This document shows, one piece after another, positions 37,366-49,597 of a DNA stretch of 64,000 bases (its first letter is position 1; every line of letters starts with the position of its first letter). The position numbers were made by a program, and so were the translations under genes. The notes under the pieces were generated by a model. It worked only from the letters and a program-made list of their open reading frames with translations. It was not told the origin of the DNA and did no database searches. Source of the stretch: Agelaius tricolor (taxonomy: Eukaryota > Chordata > Aves > Passeriformes > Icteridae); NCBI GenBank assembly GCA_023055355.1, contig JALJCS010000004.1:16212001-16276000 (forward strand). The letters are read 5' to 3'.

Positions 37366-39182
37366 ACAGGTGAGAAATGCAGCTATGGTCAGCTAATGGA
37401 ATTCAGTGTGTAGCTATCTTGACAACTTTTAATTGCTGATACATACCTTCACTTCATACATAGCTACATCAGAAATGGAGGAATCCTGTTGTGTTCATGA
37501 GTGCTATACCCACACACTACTATTTAGTCATAATTAGTGTGTACATTTTATTGTTCATTCAAACAAGCAGACAACACATTTTTAAATTTGGAATGATAAG
37601 ATTATTTTTCCCTTTTAAAATCAATCTTTCATTTTTTCACACATACCATCAATCTCAGTAATGAAAGATGTTTCTATCTGTTTTTTTGGTGTGTTAACTA
37701 GCAAACATTCTGGACCACAGAGTGGGAAGAATGTAATTTACCATGAAAGGTTCATATAAATGTTGAATTATTTCTGCCTTACGATTTCTTTCAGGCTTTG
37801 GCATGAGGCCCTGAGGACAGCAGGAGAGGAAGAGGATTCTGAAAGATAAATCTTGTCTATCTTTGGATATCTTTGGATATGGGAGAAGTAATTAGTAAAA
37901 GTAGTTGGTAATACAGGTAAGACTGTCACTGAAGAAAGAAATCACTGAAGGAGAATTGTCAGTATTCAGTCAGAAGGACATGAGATACTTGGAAAGTGGT
38001 AAAGGCACCCTGACTGCCCTTTCGAGGAACTAACCGTAATAAAACAGAATAAAAACTGTTGGTGAGAGCACATTTGTCCAACACAGTTCAATCTTCTGAA
38101 GGCTTGAGTTCACTTGCAAGCACGGCTGGCTCAGTTCATTCTCACACACACCATGATTAGTACTTTGTTAGCAATGATGGCAGCTGAATAGGTACCATTA
38201 CTGCCAGAAGAAGCCTAGCACACGACTGTCCTCTGACAAGCATTTGGCATATGCTCTCACAATGCAGATGAATCTTCTGACTCTGCTGCTAGGCCTGGTC
38301 TGAAGGGGCTGGCATCTTACAGGTTTGTGCTGCTGGCTACACAATGTCACTTTGGGCACGCCAGTGTCTGTGGAGACACATGACAGTGGAGAGGCCTGAA
38401 ACTCTGACGTGGTACCAGAAGCATCTAACACAGATGACTGTGGATGCACTTGACATATCTCTGTTATTTGAGAAGAATTGCTGTGGGGAACAGCTGAAAC
38501 TGTGTGTTATCACAGTGCTTGATGAAAATGTCACAACTCTTTAGAATATAATGATACTACTAATGTAGGCAGTCCTTCAGGATATCATTACTGTGCTAGC
38601 AGTTTTGGCCAAAGATTTTATGATGTTTTTGCAATTCACCTGCTCCTGCATGAAATGTAACCAATAAAAACTGGAAGTTCTTACATCTCGTACCTTAAAT
38701 GTACAATATAGAAACAACACATTGCATGGTGTTCCCCTTATTGGTTCATATGCTTATGAAGCCAGATATTTCTGCTGATGTTTTATGTGTAAATTTGCTT
38801 ACTCTCAACATTTCCATGTAAGTACACATTATTTTCTGCACAAATTCAACAAAATAATTCAATTTTAGCATGTCTTTTTCAACATTGCTTTGCTCCTTCT
38901 CACAACAGTTTCTCATGAGTGGAGTCCTGAGAAACAGAGCTTGAGAAAAAAATGAACTTGTGGTTTTAAACTAACTGGATCTGCACCAAAATTCTGGAAT
39001 AAGTTTCTGGTTTTACCACATACTATATATATATGACCTGAGGCAAGGTATACTACTGTCTCTTTATTTCTCATCTTGAAAGCAGGGATAATAGTTGCTC
39101 TACGTAACAGGATTCTTATGAAGTAAAATCCATGAACAGTAATGATAACTACTGCAGCTGTTCTTTGCAGACATAAAATAAG
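37366..39182. other. intergenic; contains one exon-like block
   Basis: Unique sequence. Apart from the candidate noncoding exon at 37795-37916, I see nothing supportable. An unidentified, slightly GC-richer stretch lies at about 38180-38480. Confidence 0.5.
37795..37916 (+). other. candidate noncoding exon
   Basis: A pyrimidine-rich acceptor (TTATTTCTGCC...TTTCTTTCAG) and a strong donor (ATACAG|GTAAGA) bracket 122 bp with stops in all frames, about 3 kb before the large CpG island. It could be an upstream noncoding exon or part of a lncRNA. Chance is a serious alternative. Confidence 0.25.
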
Positions 39183-39907
39183 GCCATGTGCCATGTCCTG
39201 CACTTGGGTCTCAGTAAACCCCTGCAGCACTACAGGCTGGGGGGGACAGATGTTTGGCAAAAAGGGATTTGGGGATGCTCATTGTGAGCTGGCTCAGTGT
39301 GAGCCACTGTGTGCCCAGGTGGCCAAGAAGGCCAGTGGCATCTTGGCCTGAACCAGAGCAGTGTGGCCAGCAGCACAAGGGTATGATCAGCCTCCTGTAC
39401 TTGGCATTGCTGAGGCTGCACCTCAAGTCTGGTTCTGAGCCACTCACTTTAATAAGGATGTTGAGCTGGTGGAGGAAAGGGCAACAAGGCTCATGATGTC
39501 TTATGAGGAGCTGCTGAGGTAGCTGGGTTTGTTTAGTCATGAGAAGGCCCAGGGGAGACCTCATTGCTCTCTACAACTCCCTGAAAGGAAGCTGTAGTGA
39601 GATGGGAGTTGGTCACTTCTACTGTCCCTGCAGTGAGAGGATCAGAGGAAATGGCCTTCAGCTGAGACAGAAGAATCAGATTAGATACTAGAATTTTTTT
39701 TTTTCACTATTAGGACATGTCAGGCATTGGAATAGGTGCGCTGGGAGGTGGTGGAGTCACCACCTCTGGAGGTGTTTAAGAGGCATCTGGATTCAGTGCT
39801 GGGTGATGTGGGTTAGTAGTTCAGGGGTTACAATGGTAGTGCTGGGCTGATGGTTGGACTTGACAATCTCAGAGGTCTCTTTCAACCTTGATGATTCTAG
39901 GGTTCTA
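39183..39907 (+). mobile_element. CR1 LINE fragment
   Basis: The longest clean CR1 copy here, about 725 bp. It starts in the reverse-transcriptase ORF ('tgtcctgcacttgggtctca'), passes through 'cccaggtggccaagaaggcc' and ends with 'ggttggacttgacaatctca' and 'gatgattctagggttcta'. It is a close relative of the copy at 12811-13284. Frames are broken, so it is not active. Confidence 0.93.
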
Positions 39908-40739
39908 AAATAAGGGTGTTCATCTTCTAAACACACACAGCAAAAAACACCATCTGCAGGGCACTGAGCTGAAACTGGTTTTTGGTGACTGACTCTTGAA
40001 CGGAAGATCAGTGTCAGGGCATACCTGATGGAGGCACTTCTCACACCATGTCCTTCTGCAGGCAAATTAGACACAAGTATATTGGTGGACACAAAGACCT
40101 CTCAGAAAAATATCCAAAGTTGTAAAAACACAGCCTGGAGAAATAATAAACCATAAATATGTTGACAATTAAAAAAAGTATCTGGCGTGTTTTTTGCTTT
40201 AACTCATGACACCGAATGAGTGGCATGATGTGCAAAATCAGGAAAAGTCATGCACAGGAGAGATGGCAGCCTAACTCTGTAAAGAACTATGGCTTGGCAG
40301 CAACATGGTGTCACCAGGTGTAGCTTCCAGCCATAATTCTGCACCTAGCAAGGAATATCTGATATTGCAAGTTCATCGTGTTTCATATTTGAGTCATGCT
40401 TGCCACCTTCAGCATTTTCCCCTTATTTTTCACTTTTTAAAAGACAAGGTATGATTTGTTGGAACGGAGCGGAGATAACTCTCTTTGTGAGCCGCAGTGG
40501 CACCATACCTATTTTGAATCAGTAAACCAGCTACAGGTGCGGATCACCCATGATGACTCACCACCTCTCTGTGAGCAACTGAAATGACTGCCGGGGGAAC
40601 GGGGGACGCTGGAATTTTACCGACACGCAGAGTAGGCTTGTTGCTGTCAACAGCTGGGGGTCAGAAGATCCCCTTCTCATTTCCTTCTCCGATCACAAGC
40701 ACACCAGCTTTCGTGACCTGCTTTCCGCCACTCCTTAAG
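39908..40739. other. region between CR1 and CpG island
   Basis: AT-rich until about 40440, after which GC rises toward the island. No gene seen. A minus-strand donor-like GTGAGT occurs at 40556-40561 and could belong to a divergent transcript, but nothing else supports that. Confidence 0.5.
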
Positions 40740-40806
40740 GCCGTGGCGATGCCAGCACATTTTAGCTCGGGAAGGGTCAGCGCCGGGGTCCCTGCGCTGC
40801 GGTGGG

Positions 40807-40872
40807 CAGCGAGCCCCGGGCGCTGGGAGCGGAGCAGAGCAGACAGCGAGCCCCGGGCGCTGGGAGCGGAGC
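40807..40872 (+). repeat. tandem duplication inside the CpG island
   Basis: A 29-bp unit beginning CAGCGAGCCCCGGGCGC occurs identically at 40807-40835 and 40844-40872 (period 37 bp). Confidence 0.95.
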
Positions 40873-40874
40873 GG

Positions 40875-41320
40875 GTCGGGCCGGGAGCGCTGCGGCGCGG
40901 ACGGAGGTTGGACGGCGCGGAGGCGGCGGAGGAGGAGCGGGCGGCACAGCGATAGCGCTGACGGGCAGCGGCAGCCGCTCTTTGTCCCCTCCCCTCCCCG
41001 GCGCGCCCAGCCCAGCCGGCAGCGCGGAGCGGAGCGGGCCGGCCCGGGGATTCCCTCCCCCGCCGCCGAGGTCGCCATCTTCACCCCCGAGCTCGCCTCG
41101 GACGCTGCCGGCCGGGCTCCTGGGGAGCCGCCGGGAGCCTGCGCCGCGCCTTCCCGCTGCATGTGACCGGCGGGCGGTAGCGGCCTCCTCCGCGGATCTC
41201 GGCTGCGTCCTCCTCCGCCCCCGGCGCGGCGGGGAGGGGGCGCGGGGCGCCCGGCAGCGGGAGACGGAGGTGCCGGGGCGCGGTGGGCACACAAAGGAGC
41301 GGGCGCCGCCGTGGGCAGCG
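40875..41320 (+). other. CDC42SE2: probable CDC42SE2 noncoding first exon (5' end not defined)
   Basis: The 3' end is set by the donor at 41321-41322. The 5' end is unknown and the start given is only a guess within the island. Between about 40760 and 41320 the only + strand ATG is at 41161, immediately followed by TGA (ATGTGA), so no protein can begin here. CDC42SE2 encodes a small (84 residues in human) CRIB-containing, lipid-anchored CDC42 effector. Its initiator region was searched for and is not present, consistent with noncoding 5' exons. The assignment depends on synteny. Confidence 0.5.
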
Positions 41321-41694
41321 GTGAGTGGCGGGGCAGGGCTGCGGGGTCCCGCGCTCGCCGCCCTGCCCCGTACCTGCCGGTGGGCTGGGCTGCGGCCACT
41401 CCCTTTCCCGGGGGCCCGCTGGGAGCGATGGCGGGGGTTGTGTTGCGCCGCCGCCGGGGACCGCCGGTGTTTTCCGCACCTTCGGCGCCACGGCCGGGCA
41501 GCGGCGAGCGAGGGCCGAGCGAGGTGCCCGGGGGCGGCGGGGCCGGTGCTGGGCGGGGCGATGCGGGGGAGGCTCCGGCCGCGCCGCCTCGGGAGCGGGC
41601 AGTGCCGCGGGCGCGGCGGGTGATGCTCAGCCGCGATCGCGCTCGACGCTCGGACAAAGAGGAGCGAGCCACAAATTTTGTGGTGGGCGATTTA

Positions 41695-41832
41695 AAACAA
41701 ACAAACAAAAAAACAAGCCAGAGGGGTTTGGGTTTCCTGGATTTGTGGGTTTTGTTTTTTGGATTTTTTGGTTTGTTGTGAGGCTTTTGGCGGCTGGGCT
41801 GGGAGGTTTTTTTTGGTTCTTTTTTAATGCCG
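41695..41832 (+). repeat. AAAC-type then T/G-rich low-complexity tract within CpG island
   Basis: An AAAC-like run (about 41695-41718) is followed by roughly 110 bp made mostly of T and G on the + strand. It interrupts the GC-rich island and is strongly strand-asymmetric. Confidence 0.8.
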
Positions 41833-44800
41833 TGCGCCCCCGCCCCGTCTCCCGGGCGTGCGGCGGGAGGGCAGGTGCCGCGGCGGGCCCCGGGGCCTGG
41901 GGTCGGGCTGCGCCCGGCGCAGGGCGTGGTGCCGCGGCGGGGATGCCGCGACGCCTCCGTGCCTCCCTTCCGTGCCCCGGGCGGCGTGCCGAGCCCCGCG
42001 GGGCCGCGGGAGGAGTGCAAGGCCCTCCGGCTGGGGAAGGAGGGAGCTGGGGTGCGACAGCGGTGATTTTCGTGCGCGTCTAGAGCGGTAAATTGGCGTT
42101 TAACAGCTGTTATTTGAAATGTGGCGCTTGTCTCCTGGGGTGAGCGTGTGGTTTTCAGGTAGATACTCCGTGTGTGTGACCCTGTGCGCTTACCAGAATT
42201 GTAACCCTTCTATAGGAGAACGTTCCAGGAGAACGTGAAGCCCTGTGACATTTAACTCTGAAGCTGGATATGCATTAAACTGTAAGTTTTCCGGTTTTGT
42301 TTCTGAACTTGGATTGATGAATGGAGTGATTATTTCATGTCTGTGAGATAAAAACTTGAGAAGTAATTTAAGTGAGACCCTAGGCAGACTTTTCCCATGC
42401 CTGTTGCGTATATATGTCTCTTCTAGACTGCAATAACTGGTTAAGAATAAAAAAGTAAAGAAAATCTGGGAAAAAGCGATGCCTTAAATGCTTGCTTTAG
42501 GTATGGTTGTGGTGATGGATCTTACTTAATCCTCCAGGGCTGACAGTCACCTTTTAGACTTAAATCAGTGTATAGGAAATACCAGTAAGTGTAATACTAA
42601 TGTGTTTCCCTTCATTTGACTGAAATAACTGAGATTAGATGCTGCTTTTTCCTCACTCATAAGGGATATTTAGTCAAGTATTTTACTTAGGTGATCTGAT
42701 TAATAGCAGCTTGTTGAAGGTATAGATATATTTCTGAGCTGTTTTTTACAGCGTTAAAATATACATGCATTTTTGAAAGATGTAATCAAATATTAAATTT
42801 CTACTGTAAACTGTAATGGGGCTTTTTGAAAGGACTGTTGTAGATGGAATTGCAGGAAGTGATCAAGCAAATGACTACAACCACTAATAAAATAAGTAGC
42901 AGATCAACAAGCAATGAGATAATTTAGTATATACATAAATTCATTATATGTCAGTACCTATATCACTGCTTTTTTAAATTTGGGTTCTCCCATTAGCTTG
43001 AGTGAGAAGCTGGAACCTGGATATAACTGTCTGGGCATCTAAAGTGATTTTGCTAACAAGTATGAGTTATTCAGTGTTCAAGACACCGGTGAATTTTCTG
43101 CATATTTAGGCCAGAGTTTTATAGCTTAAAAATTACATCACACAGTTCATATAATGTTATATGGCATTTGTGCACCAGAGGAACAAAGCACTCTGAAACT
43201 GTTGTTTTGTGTAGCTTGTACATAAATATTACAGCTAAATTATCTTTTGTTCTGTTTTGGAAAAAAAAAAATTGTCAATTTACTTGTGCTGTCGTATAAC
43301 CATACAAAATAAATTTATTTTGAAGCTTGCTAGTAATTCTGACGCTGTGAGTGTTTTGGAAGTTCTGTGGTGGCTTGGTGTGCAGTGTGGTGGTCTGTGG
43401 AAAGTCTTGAGAACATGGTGGCTGATTACAATAGGGAAAGACAGAAATGTTTTAAATATCCCATCAAGTGAAAAAAAAAGTTGAGTTGATTTAGAAACAG
43501 AAAAAGGAGATGAGAAATTGAGTATGTATTCCAACTTTCTTTCTGTATATTTTACTGTGCCTTTTTTAACCTGTATATCAGAGGTTTCTTTGCAGTGATA
43601 AAATATTAGCCCTAAAATGGTTTCAAAAAATCAGATCATGTGCTATAGAGTTGTTACAGCAAAAAAGAAAAGGATTAAATGTTTCATTTAATCTCTCTGC
43701 CCAACAAGAAGTTACTTTTCTAGGAGTAGTAGTTCTTGGTGGTGAAATAGTGCTAATCAGCAGTTGTTGCTGTAATTGATTGTCCACTGCAGAGGAGTCC
43801 ACGTATTAGCTTGAGCAAGCTTGCACAAACCCTGAAGATACTTGTGCCAGACCTTTTGACCCTGGGGTGGAGGTGAAGGGGCTTCTTTTTTTGCCTCTTG
43901 AGTTTCTCCTCACTGGAATTACAGTGCGCTTTTAGAAAAATACTTTTTCCTTTACACCACTGACAAGGAGAACATATTTCATTCTGTGATATATCTTTGA
44001 GGTGACAGTTTTCCTGAAGTTCAGGATTATATTTTCAAACTATTAGGAATAGCACTGAGATACTTGCTCTGCTTCATGTGATTTATAGACCTACCTTTTA
44101 GGCATGAAGCATAATGTGGAATTAAATGACAATAATGGAAAAAAAGAACCCTGGTGTTGAAGTACTCCCTTGAGATACTGCCCCTGTTGAGGTTTTTTTA
44201 ATTGTTGTTACTTTATTTTCAGTGAACTTAGCTTGACAAATTAAATTAGCATACAATAGTGCTCAGGAAAATCTTGTGCCAGTCTGTTTTGAATATGCCA
44301 TCATGTTTCATTTTAGAAACCCACTGGGTTCTGGTCAGTGTCAGTGAGTGCTTGGATAGAATTCGAATTAGACTAATTTTTACTTTTGAGTGGTATATTT
44401 TGCCTATTCAAATCAGTTTTCAGCAACTCAGTTGCAGCTCTTGATTACACTTGACAGCCTGAGTCCAGGTAGTGAATAGCAGTTTATCATATAATTCATT
44501 AGTGCAATAAGTGTATTTCCTAGCTATGATTCTAGCAAGCATTACAGACTGTTGCCTTACATAAACAGATGTAAGCACTTATCTTTGGTCACCGCCTTAC
44601 CCCTGGGTGTGTGTTTCTCGTCCTACGCCTCTGCGTGCATGTAGATAGAGAAGGTGGATGAAGGCTAGTGTGGCCCTTGTTCCCTGTGCCATGTTCATTA
44701 AAATGTCTTTGTTGCTGCCATAACTGTTTAATATTAGCCATCTTGTGTCTCCTAGTTTTAATACTGGCCTTGTATTGTGTAGTGCCTAAAAGAGTTTTAG

Positions 44801-46004
44801 AGGAACTTAGGGTGTTGCGAAAGTGTTTGTCACTGTTTTCATACTTTAGAAGTGGGAGAATTGCTTTCTAATGTGTTCTGAAGGACTGTAGACAATTGAC
44901 TGCTGAAACGTGAATGCCTGTCTCTCAGTCCAATTTTATCAATGCTCAGAGTATACTTAGCAGGGTTGACATGAAGGAGTTATTTTTTATATTACAGCTG
45001 CTGTATTACTTTTGTGTTAAAAAGTACTGAAGCAAAGTGTTTATCACTGCGCAAATAAATTATTTTATTTTTTGACTAGATTAGACGTAGATGCACTAGA
45101 AAAGCAGGCACATGCTGTTCTTTTCTGTAGCCAAGCCTTGGAGGAAAATGAAGGAGAGAGGGGGAGGAGGAATACTGCTCTGAAGGATGCTGATCTTGAG
45201 ATGGGTGGATTGGATTAATTTTTCTTTAAAGGAAATCGGTTGTTCTGAAGAGAGGCTTTTGAGCATTCACAGTCAAAGGTTTCATGTTATTTTGATGAAG
45301 CAAGTCTGTCTTGCATGATGAGCGTCTCATTTTATTGTATGACTAGCAATAATAAGAATTGATGATGAATTCAAGGAAGAGGTAACCTGAGGCAATTGAA
45401 TGTGGGTAAAAGAGCAATCAAACAGCTGCAGTGAACATGTTTAAGTGGGGGCTTCACATAAAGGGCAGATTGAACAGGAAGTTTAGCAGCGAGAAGGCTG
45501 CCTATTAGTAGCAAAGTGAATGTAGGAAAATTAGGCTGGTGAGCGTCCTACGAGAGGGTTTTGGCTCAATGCCCGTTACATAGATGGGTAACTCTGCCTG
45601 AGGACTCCTTTGGTCTTTCTCAAATTGAATGTTTTGTGTGTGGTTAGAAGTGGATGTGCAAGATGGAATTACTAGACCAAGGGTAGTCGTAAGAGGAACA
45701 GTAGTTTCTGTTGACTGCTTCACCTCAACAACAAGGGGAAAAAGAGCTGCCTTGTCCATATAGAAGGCAAAGTTAAGGGAGTGCAGACCTCCTTCAAAGC
45801 AGTCTTACATATTCTTTGTCAGTTTCACAGAATGTCTTAGGACGGGGGTGTAAGGAGGAAGACATAAGGTGTAAAGGAAATTGTTGGCAGGTTTTGCAGG
45901 CTTCTTCCTGAAACATAACTGAACTATATTAATTTCCTCTTCTAATTTATTTAGTTTTCTGTCCAGTCAAATTTGCAGTATTTGTTGTGAGACATCAGAG
46001 GGAG

Positions 46005-46110
46005 AGCTGCTGGTGTGGCTCTTGGGGATGTCTTGTGTAGGGCTAGGAGTTGGACTTGATTATCCTTGGGCATCCCTTCCAACTCGGCATATTCTGTGAT
46101 TCTGTGATAC
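46005..46110 (+). mobile_element. CR1 LINE 3' tail fragment
   Basis: 'gctcttggggatgtcttgtg', 'gttggacttgattatccttg', 'gcatcccttccaactcggca' and the terminal 'tattctgtgattctgtgata' are the last part of a CR1. Very short, 5'-truncated. Confidence 0.88.
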
Positions 46111-49100
46111 CTTCTGTCTGTGCACGCATTAGTGCATGCATGGTGCAGGGGAGGAGGCAAGCTGCTGCTAACTGCACTGCCTGAAGAGCTAGGAGCTGCT
46201 ATACAGCTTGCTTCTGTGTTATGGCTAAACAATATTCAACAAACAACTGAAATGGTTCTCTGTTGTGTTCGAAGGTTTACTTATTCTGGTGATGTTGAAA
46301 TCAGGGATCGTGTTATAGGCTGACATCTAGTCATGTCAAAAGTCTATTGAATTGCAGTTACCCGAGCCCTTGATCTGACACCATACTTATTAGGAAACAG
46401 TATCTCAGTTCTTCACTGGACAGAGTTTGAATCCTTTCCCCACCATATACAGATTGTAACAGACGTGTGCTGGCCTGTGATGAGGGGTTTTTTGCATTGT
46501 ATAAGCTAGTGCCTCTGTGTTGGGGAAGAGGTGCTGGAAGAAAAATTGCAGTTCATCTTTGTAGAAAAGTTTGTTCTCAGCAGTAAGGGGCTTGTAATGC
46601 TGGAAGGGTATTGCACATGGAGATGACCACTCTCATCTAATAACTTTTCACAGCTAAACAGCTAGAGTGCCTTGAGTTGCACTTTAGGCAAGCAGTAATA
46701 AAATATTGTAAGTATCTCTATCAATTTAGGCTAAAAGAGAGAGCTATTTGTTTTATCAGTGTATGAACAGTACAAGGGCAAAACTGGGCATGAACCCAGT
46801 AACTGATTACAGACTGCATCATGGTTCGCTGGGTATTTTGGAATCTTGTACTTTTTTACAAATTGCTGTACAACTCAACCTGTTTTTTTCTAACTGTATG
46901 TGCCTTGAACTTTATCAGTTATTACAAAGAGTTCGAAAATGTTTCCTTAAGAAAAATTTCTTTTCACAGAATAGAAAGTGTGTCGTCACCAAAGCCTCCC
47001 TAGTTAAAATCCCAATTGTCCTCATAGAAGAAATAAATATGTGCCTTCACAGAGGTTTGTGAATTCTGTCTTAAATTTAGTACCTTTTCTGTCTTAAGGT
47101 TCTGGCTTATCATTGTATGGGCTTTATATACTTTTCCCATGCTTCATTTTTGGAATGGGGCCTTTTAATCATCTTTTTTTTTTACTCACTCACCGAATTT
47201 GGAGACCAACTGTTTAAATCTCTTGCAAAAATAGGACTTTTTCAATTTGCAGCTGGCTTCCTTGTCAAAACAGTCATGCTGCTTAGTACTGAAATATTAT
47301 ATGCAGAAAGTGTCTTGTTGCATTTATTGGTTGCTTTTATCTTACAGCTCATATTCAGTAAGTCTCGTGCTGTCTGATAACACCTCTTTTAATTGGCCCC
47401 ATGTGATGCAGCTATTAGCATCAAACACCATTTGATAGAGGAATTCCACCTACTCCTTTAAAGCTTCCTGAGAACAATTTTTCACTTGAGCTCAACTACC
47501 TATTTCTTCTCTTAACCCTTTAAGTGAATGGTATCTTGCCCTGGTATATTTGCACTGAAGTCCTTTTCTAGTAAGCTGAGTTTTATAAGGTTTGTTCTGC
47601 CTTGATATAGTTTAAAAAAGCCTTAAATTGATGTGAGAATGTAGTTTCAAGTTAAGTAGTCCTGTTCACTTGAACTGTATAAACAGATTTTGAGATACAG
47701 TAGGAGCTGTTTCTTCCAGCCAAAATTAGGTATAAGCATTTCAGAAATAGGAGTTTACCCATTTTATTTGGTACAGACATGTTCAAAAAGTCAGTGGATT
47801 GGAAAAAGGCTTAAAATGCGTATTTTAAGTAACATCTAAGGGGAGGAAAAAGGGAGCAGGGAGCAGTCTTCACCAAATTACACCAAAATGTTATTTTTGG
47901 TGTTTCATGCACTCCTTGCTGATCTGATTTTTTTGGTTTTGTCCTCAAGCATATGCGAGGAGTAATTTGCAGAGGTAATAGAAAACTAAGCTTTGATGCA
48001 TTCTGTTATTTTATTTCTTTTTGGTTGGTTGGTTTTGTCCTATCAAAAATTCATCTTGCACAAATGTTTAGGTGATGTGCTCACAGTAGGAGCATGTCAC
48101 TGGTACAGCCATGGTTTGCTATGTAATCAAGTCTTTATTTCAGTGTTGAAATAGGGACTTTTTTAAAAGGATAAATCTAGGTGTGTTCAGCTCTGCTATT
48201 TCTTATAATTGTACCTGGTTTTCTTCTAAGCTGTCTTGTAAATGGCAAAGCCTTGTGGTACTCTTCAAAAATCTTAGTTCATCTTGAGACTGTGAATTCA
48301 CGGAGGTGAATTTAAAGGGGTAATATTTCAGTACAGACATTTTCACATGTGGACCATCCTCTAGGGTCTACTGTATCCAAGCTTCCTGTAAGCTTTTTCT
48401 GTAGAAGAATCTCTAAATCCCTGCACTGGTGCCTTTATTTTCCATGAATGATTGCAAAGTGGCGCTTCCACTTAGCACCAGCTTTTCCCGGGAAGTCAGC
48501 AGGAGTGATGACTCCTTTCAGCTCTAAGCATTGCAGGTCAAACCCTGGCTATGACTAAATTAGTGGTGAAGCTTTCAGTGAGATCCTAAATTCACTACAA
48601 TTTAAGGTCTGCGGAGCAAGTTAACTGCATCTCTGCAAGAATGCATTTGCGAGAGTGATCCTGGCCATCCAGCAGCAGTTACGGTGGAGTCGAATTTCTT
48701 CAGTGGAATTGCAGATAGTTGTATCCAGAGGTGCTTAGAAACCAAAGTGTGAGCATTATCAGTTTATATACAGAAAAATACAGGTATTGGAGGTTGTGCT
48801 GGATTTGTTTTTTAACGTATTTATTATTTGATTGGGGCACAATTGTCACCTTGGCTCCCAGTCCTTTGTCCTCTGTGTTGTCAGGATGTATTCATTGAAA
48901 GATGATCCTTAATTCTTAAGATTATTTTTTTATTATTTAGATCAGTTGAAAATTGTAATAGATAAAAGGAGACTGCATTAAGAGTGATCCCACATGGGAG
49001 AAAATCACAGCAGGCACAGACCTGTGATAGTCCAAACAAGTGTGCATTTTAGTGAAATAGTATGCAAATTAAGAATTCCATTAAAGAAAATGTGTTGTTC

Positions 49101-49556
49101 TGAAAGTGATGCTTCCACAGTTCAGATAGTACTCAAATATTCACAGAGGTGATGATTCTAGATTATGCTTTTTATACTGTTTATATGCTACCTCTTTTTT
49201 CAAATTCTTAAAATTTGTTCTTTTTCTTTCAAGGACAGAAAGTGTGATCTGAAAGCTTTGTTGCTTTGTTTCTACTGGTTGAGATCATATTCAAATATTT
49301 TTGTCAGTGTTCTTCTGTACAGACTATTTTATCAAACTATTTGTGACTTAATGTCTTTAAAATGTAACTTAATTTGTGTTTGCATCTATTCAAAGATGCT
49401 GAGGTCAAATGCTGTACTGTTCTGAAGTCCCAGGCAGCAAATTTTGCAGATCACCATGGTAATGTGCGTGTGTGCATGTGGGAGGAAGGCTAAAGTTGGA
49501 ACCTGCATTAACAGAATCTGTTAATATTACATATGCTCAGTGGCACTAGCACTGCT

Positions 49557-49597
49557 TGTTCTTTGACATGCATGTTCTTTGACTGCATGTTCTTTGC
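49557..49597 (+). repeat. short imperfect triplication of TGTTCTTTG
   Basis: TGTTCTTTGAC, TGTTCTTTGAC and TGTTCTTTGCT occur at 49557, 49573 and 49588, separated by 4-5 bp containing TGCA. Confidence 0.9.

Larger units (their letters stand above)
40740..42090 (+). promoter_or_regulatory. CDC42SE2: large CpG-island promoter, probably of CDC42SE2
   Basis: About 1.35 kb of very high G+C and CpG density in an AT-rich locus, without a TATA box. A YY1-like GCCATCTT lies at 41074-41081. A strong + strand donor (GCAGCG|GTGAGT) at 41321 gives a likely first exon ending at 41320. The gene assignment rests on mammalian synteny: LYRM7 is followed by CDC42SE2 in the same orientation, some tens of kb away. 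The long open frames in both strands across the island (up to 447 residues on minus) reflect the scarcity of stop codons in GC-rich DNA. Confidence 0.75.

Noticed and set aside
40677..42020. 447-residue minus-strand open frame (and 252-273 residue plus frames) in the CpG island
   Set aside because: All frames are open together because stop codons are rare in such GC-rich DNA. The products are Arg/Pro/Gly/Ala-rich with no recognisable domain.
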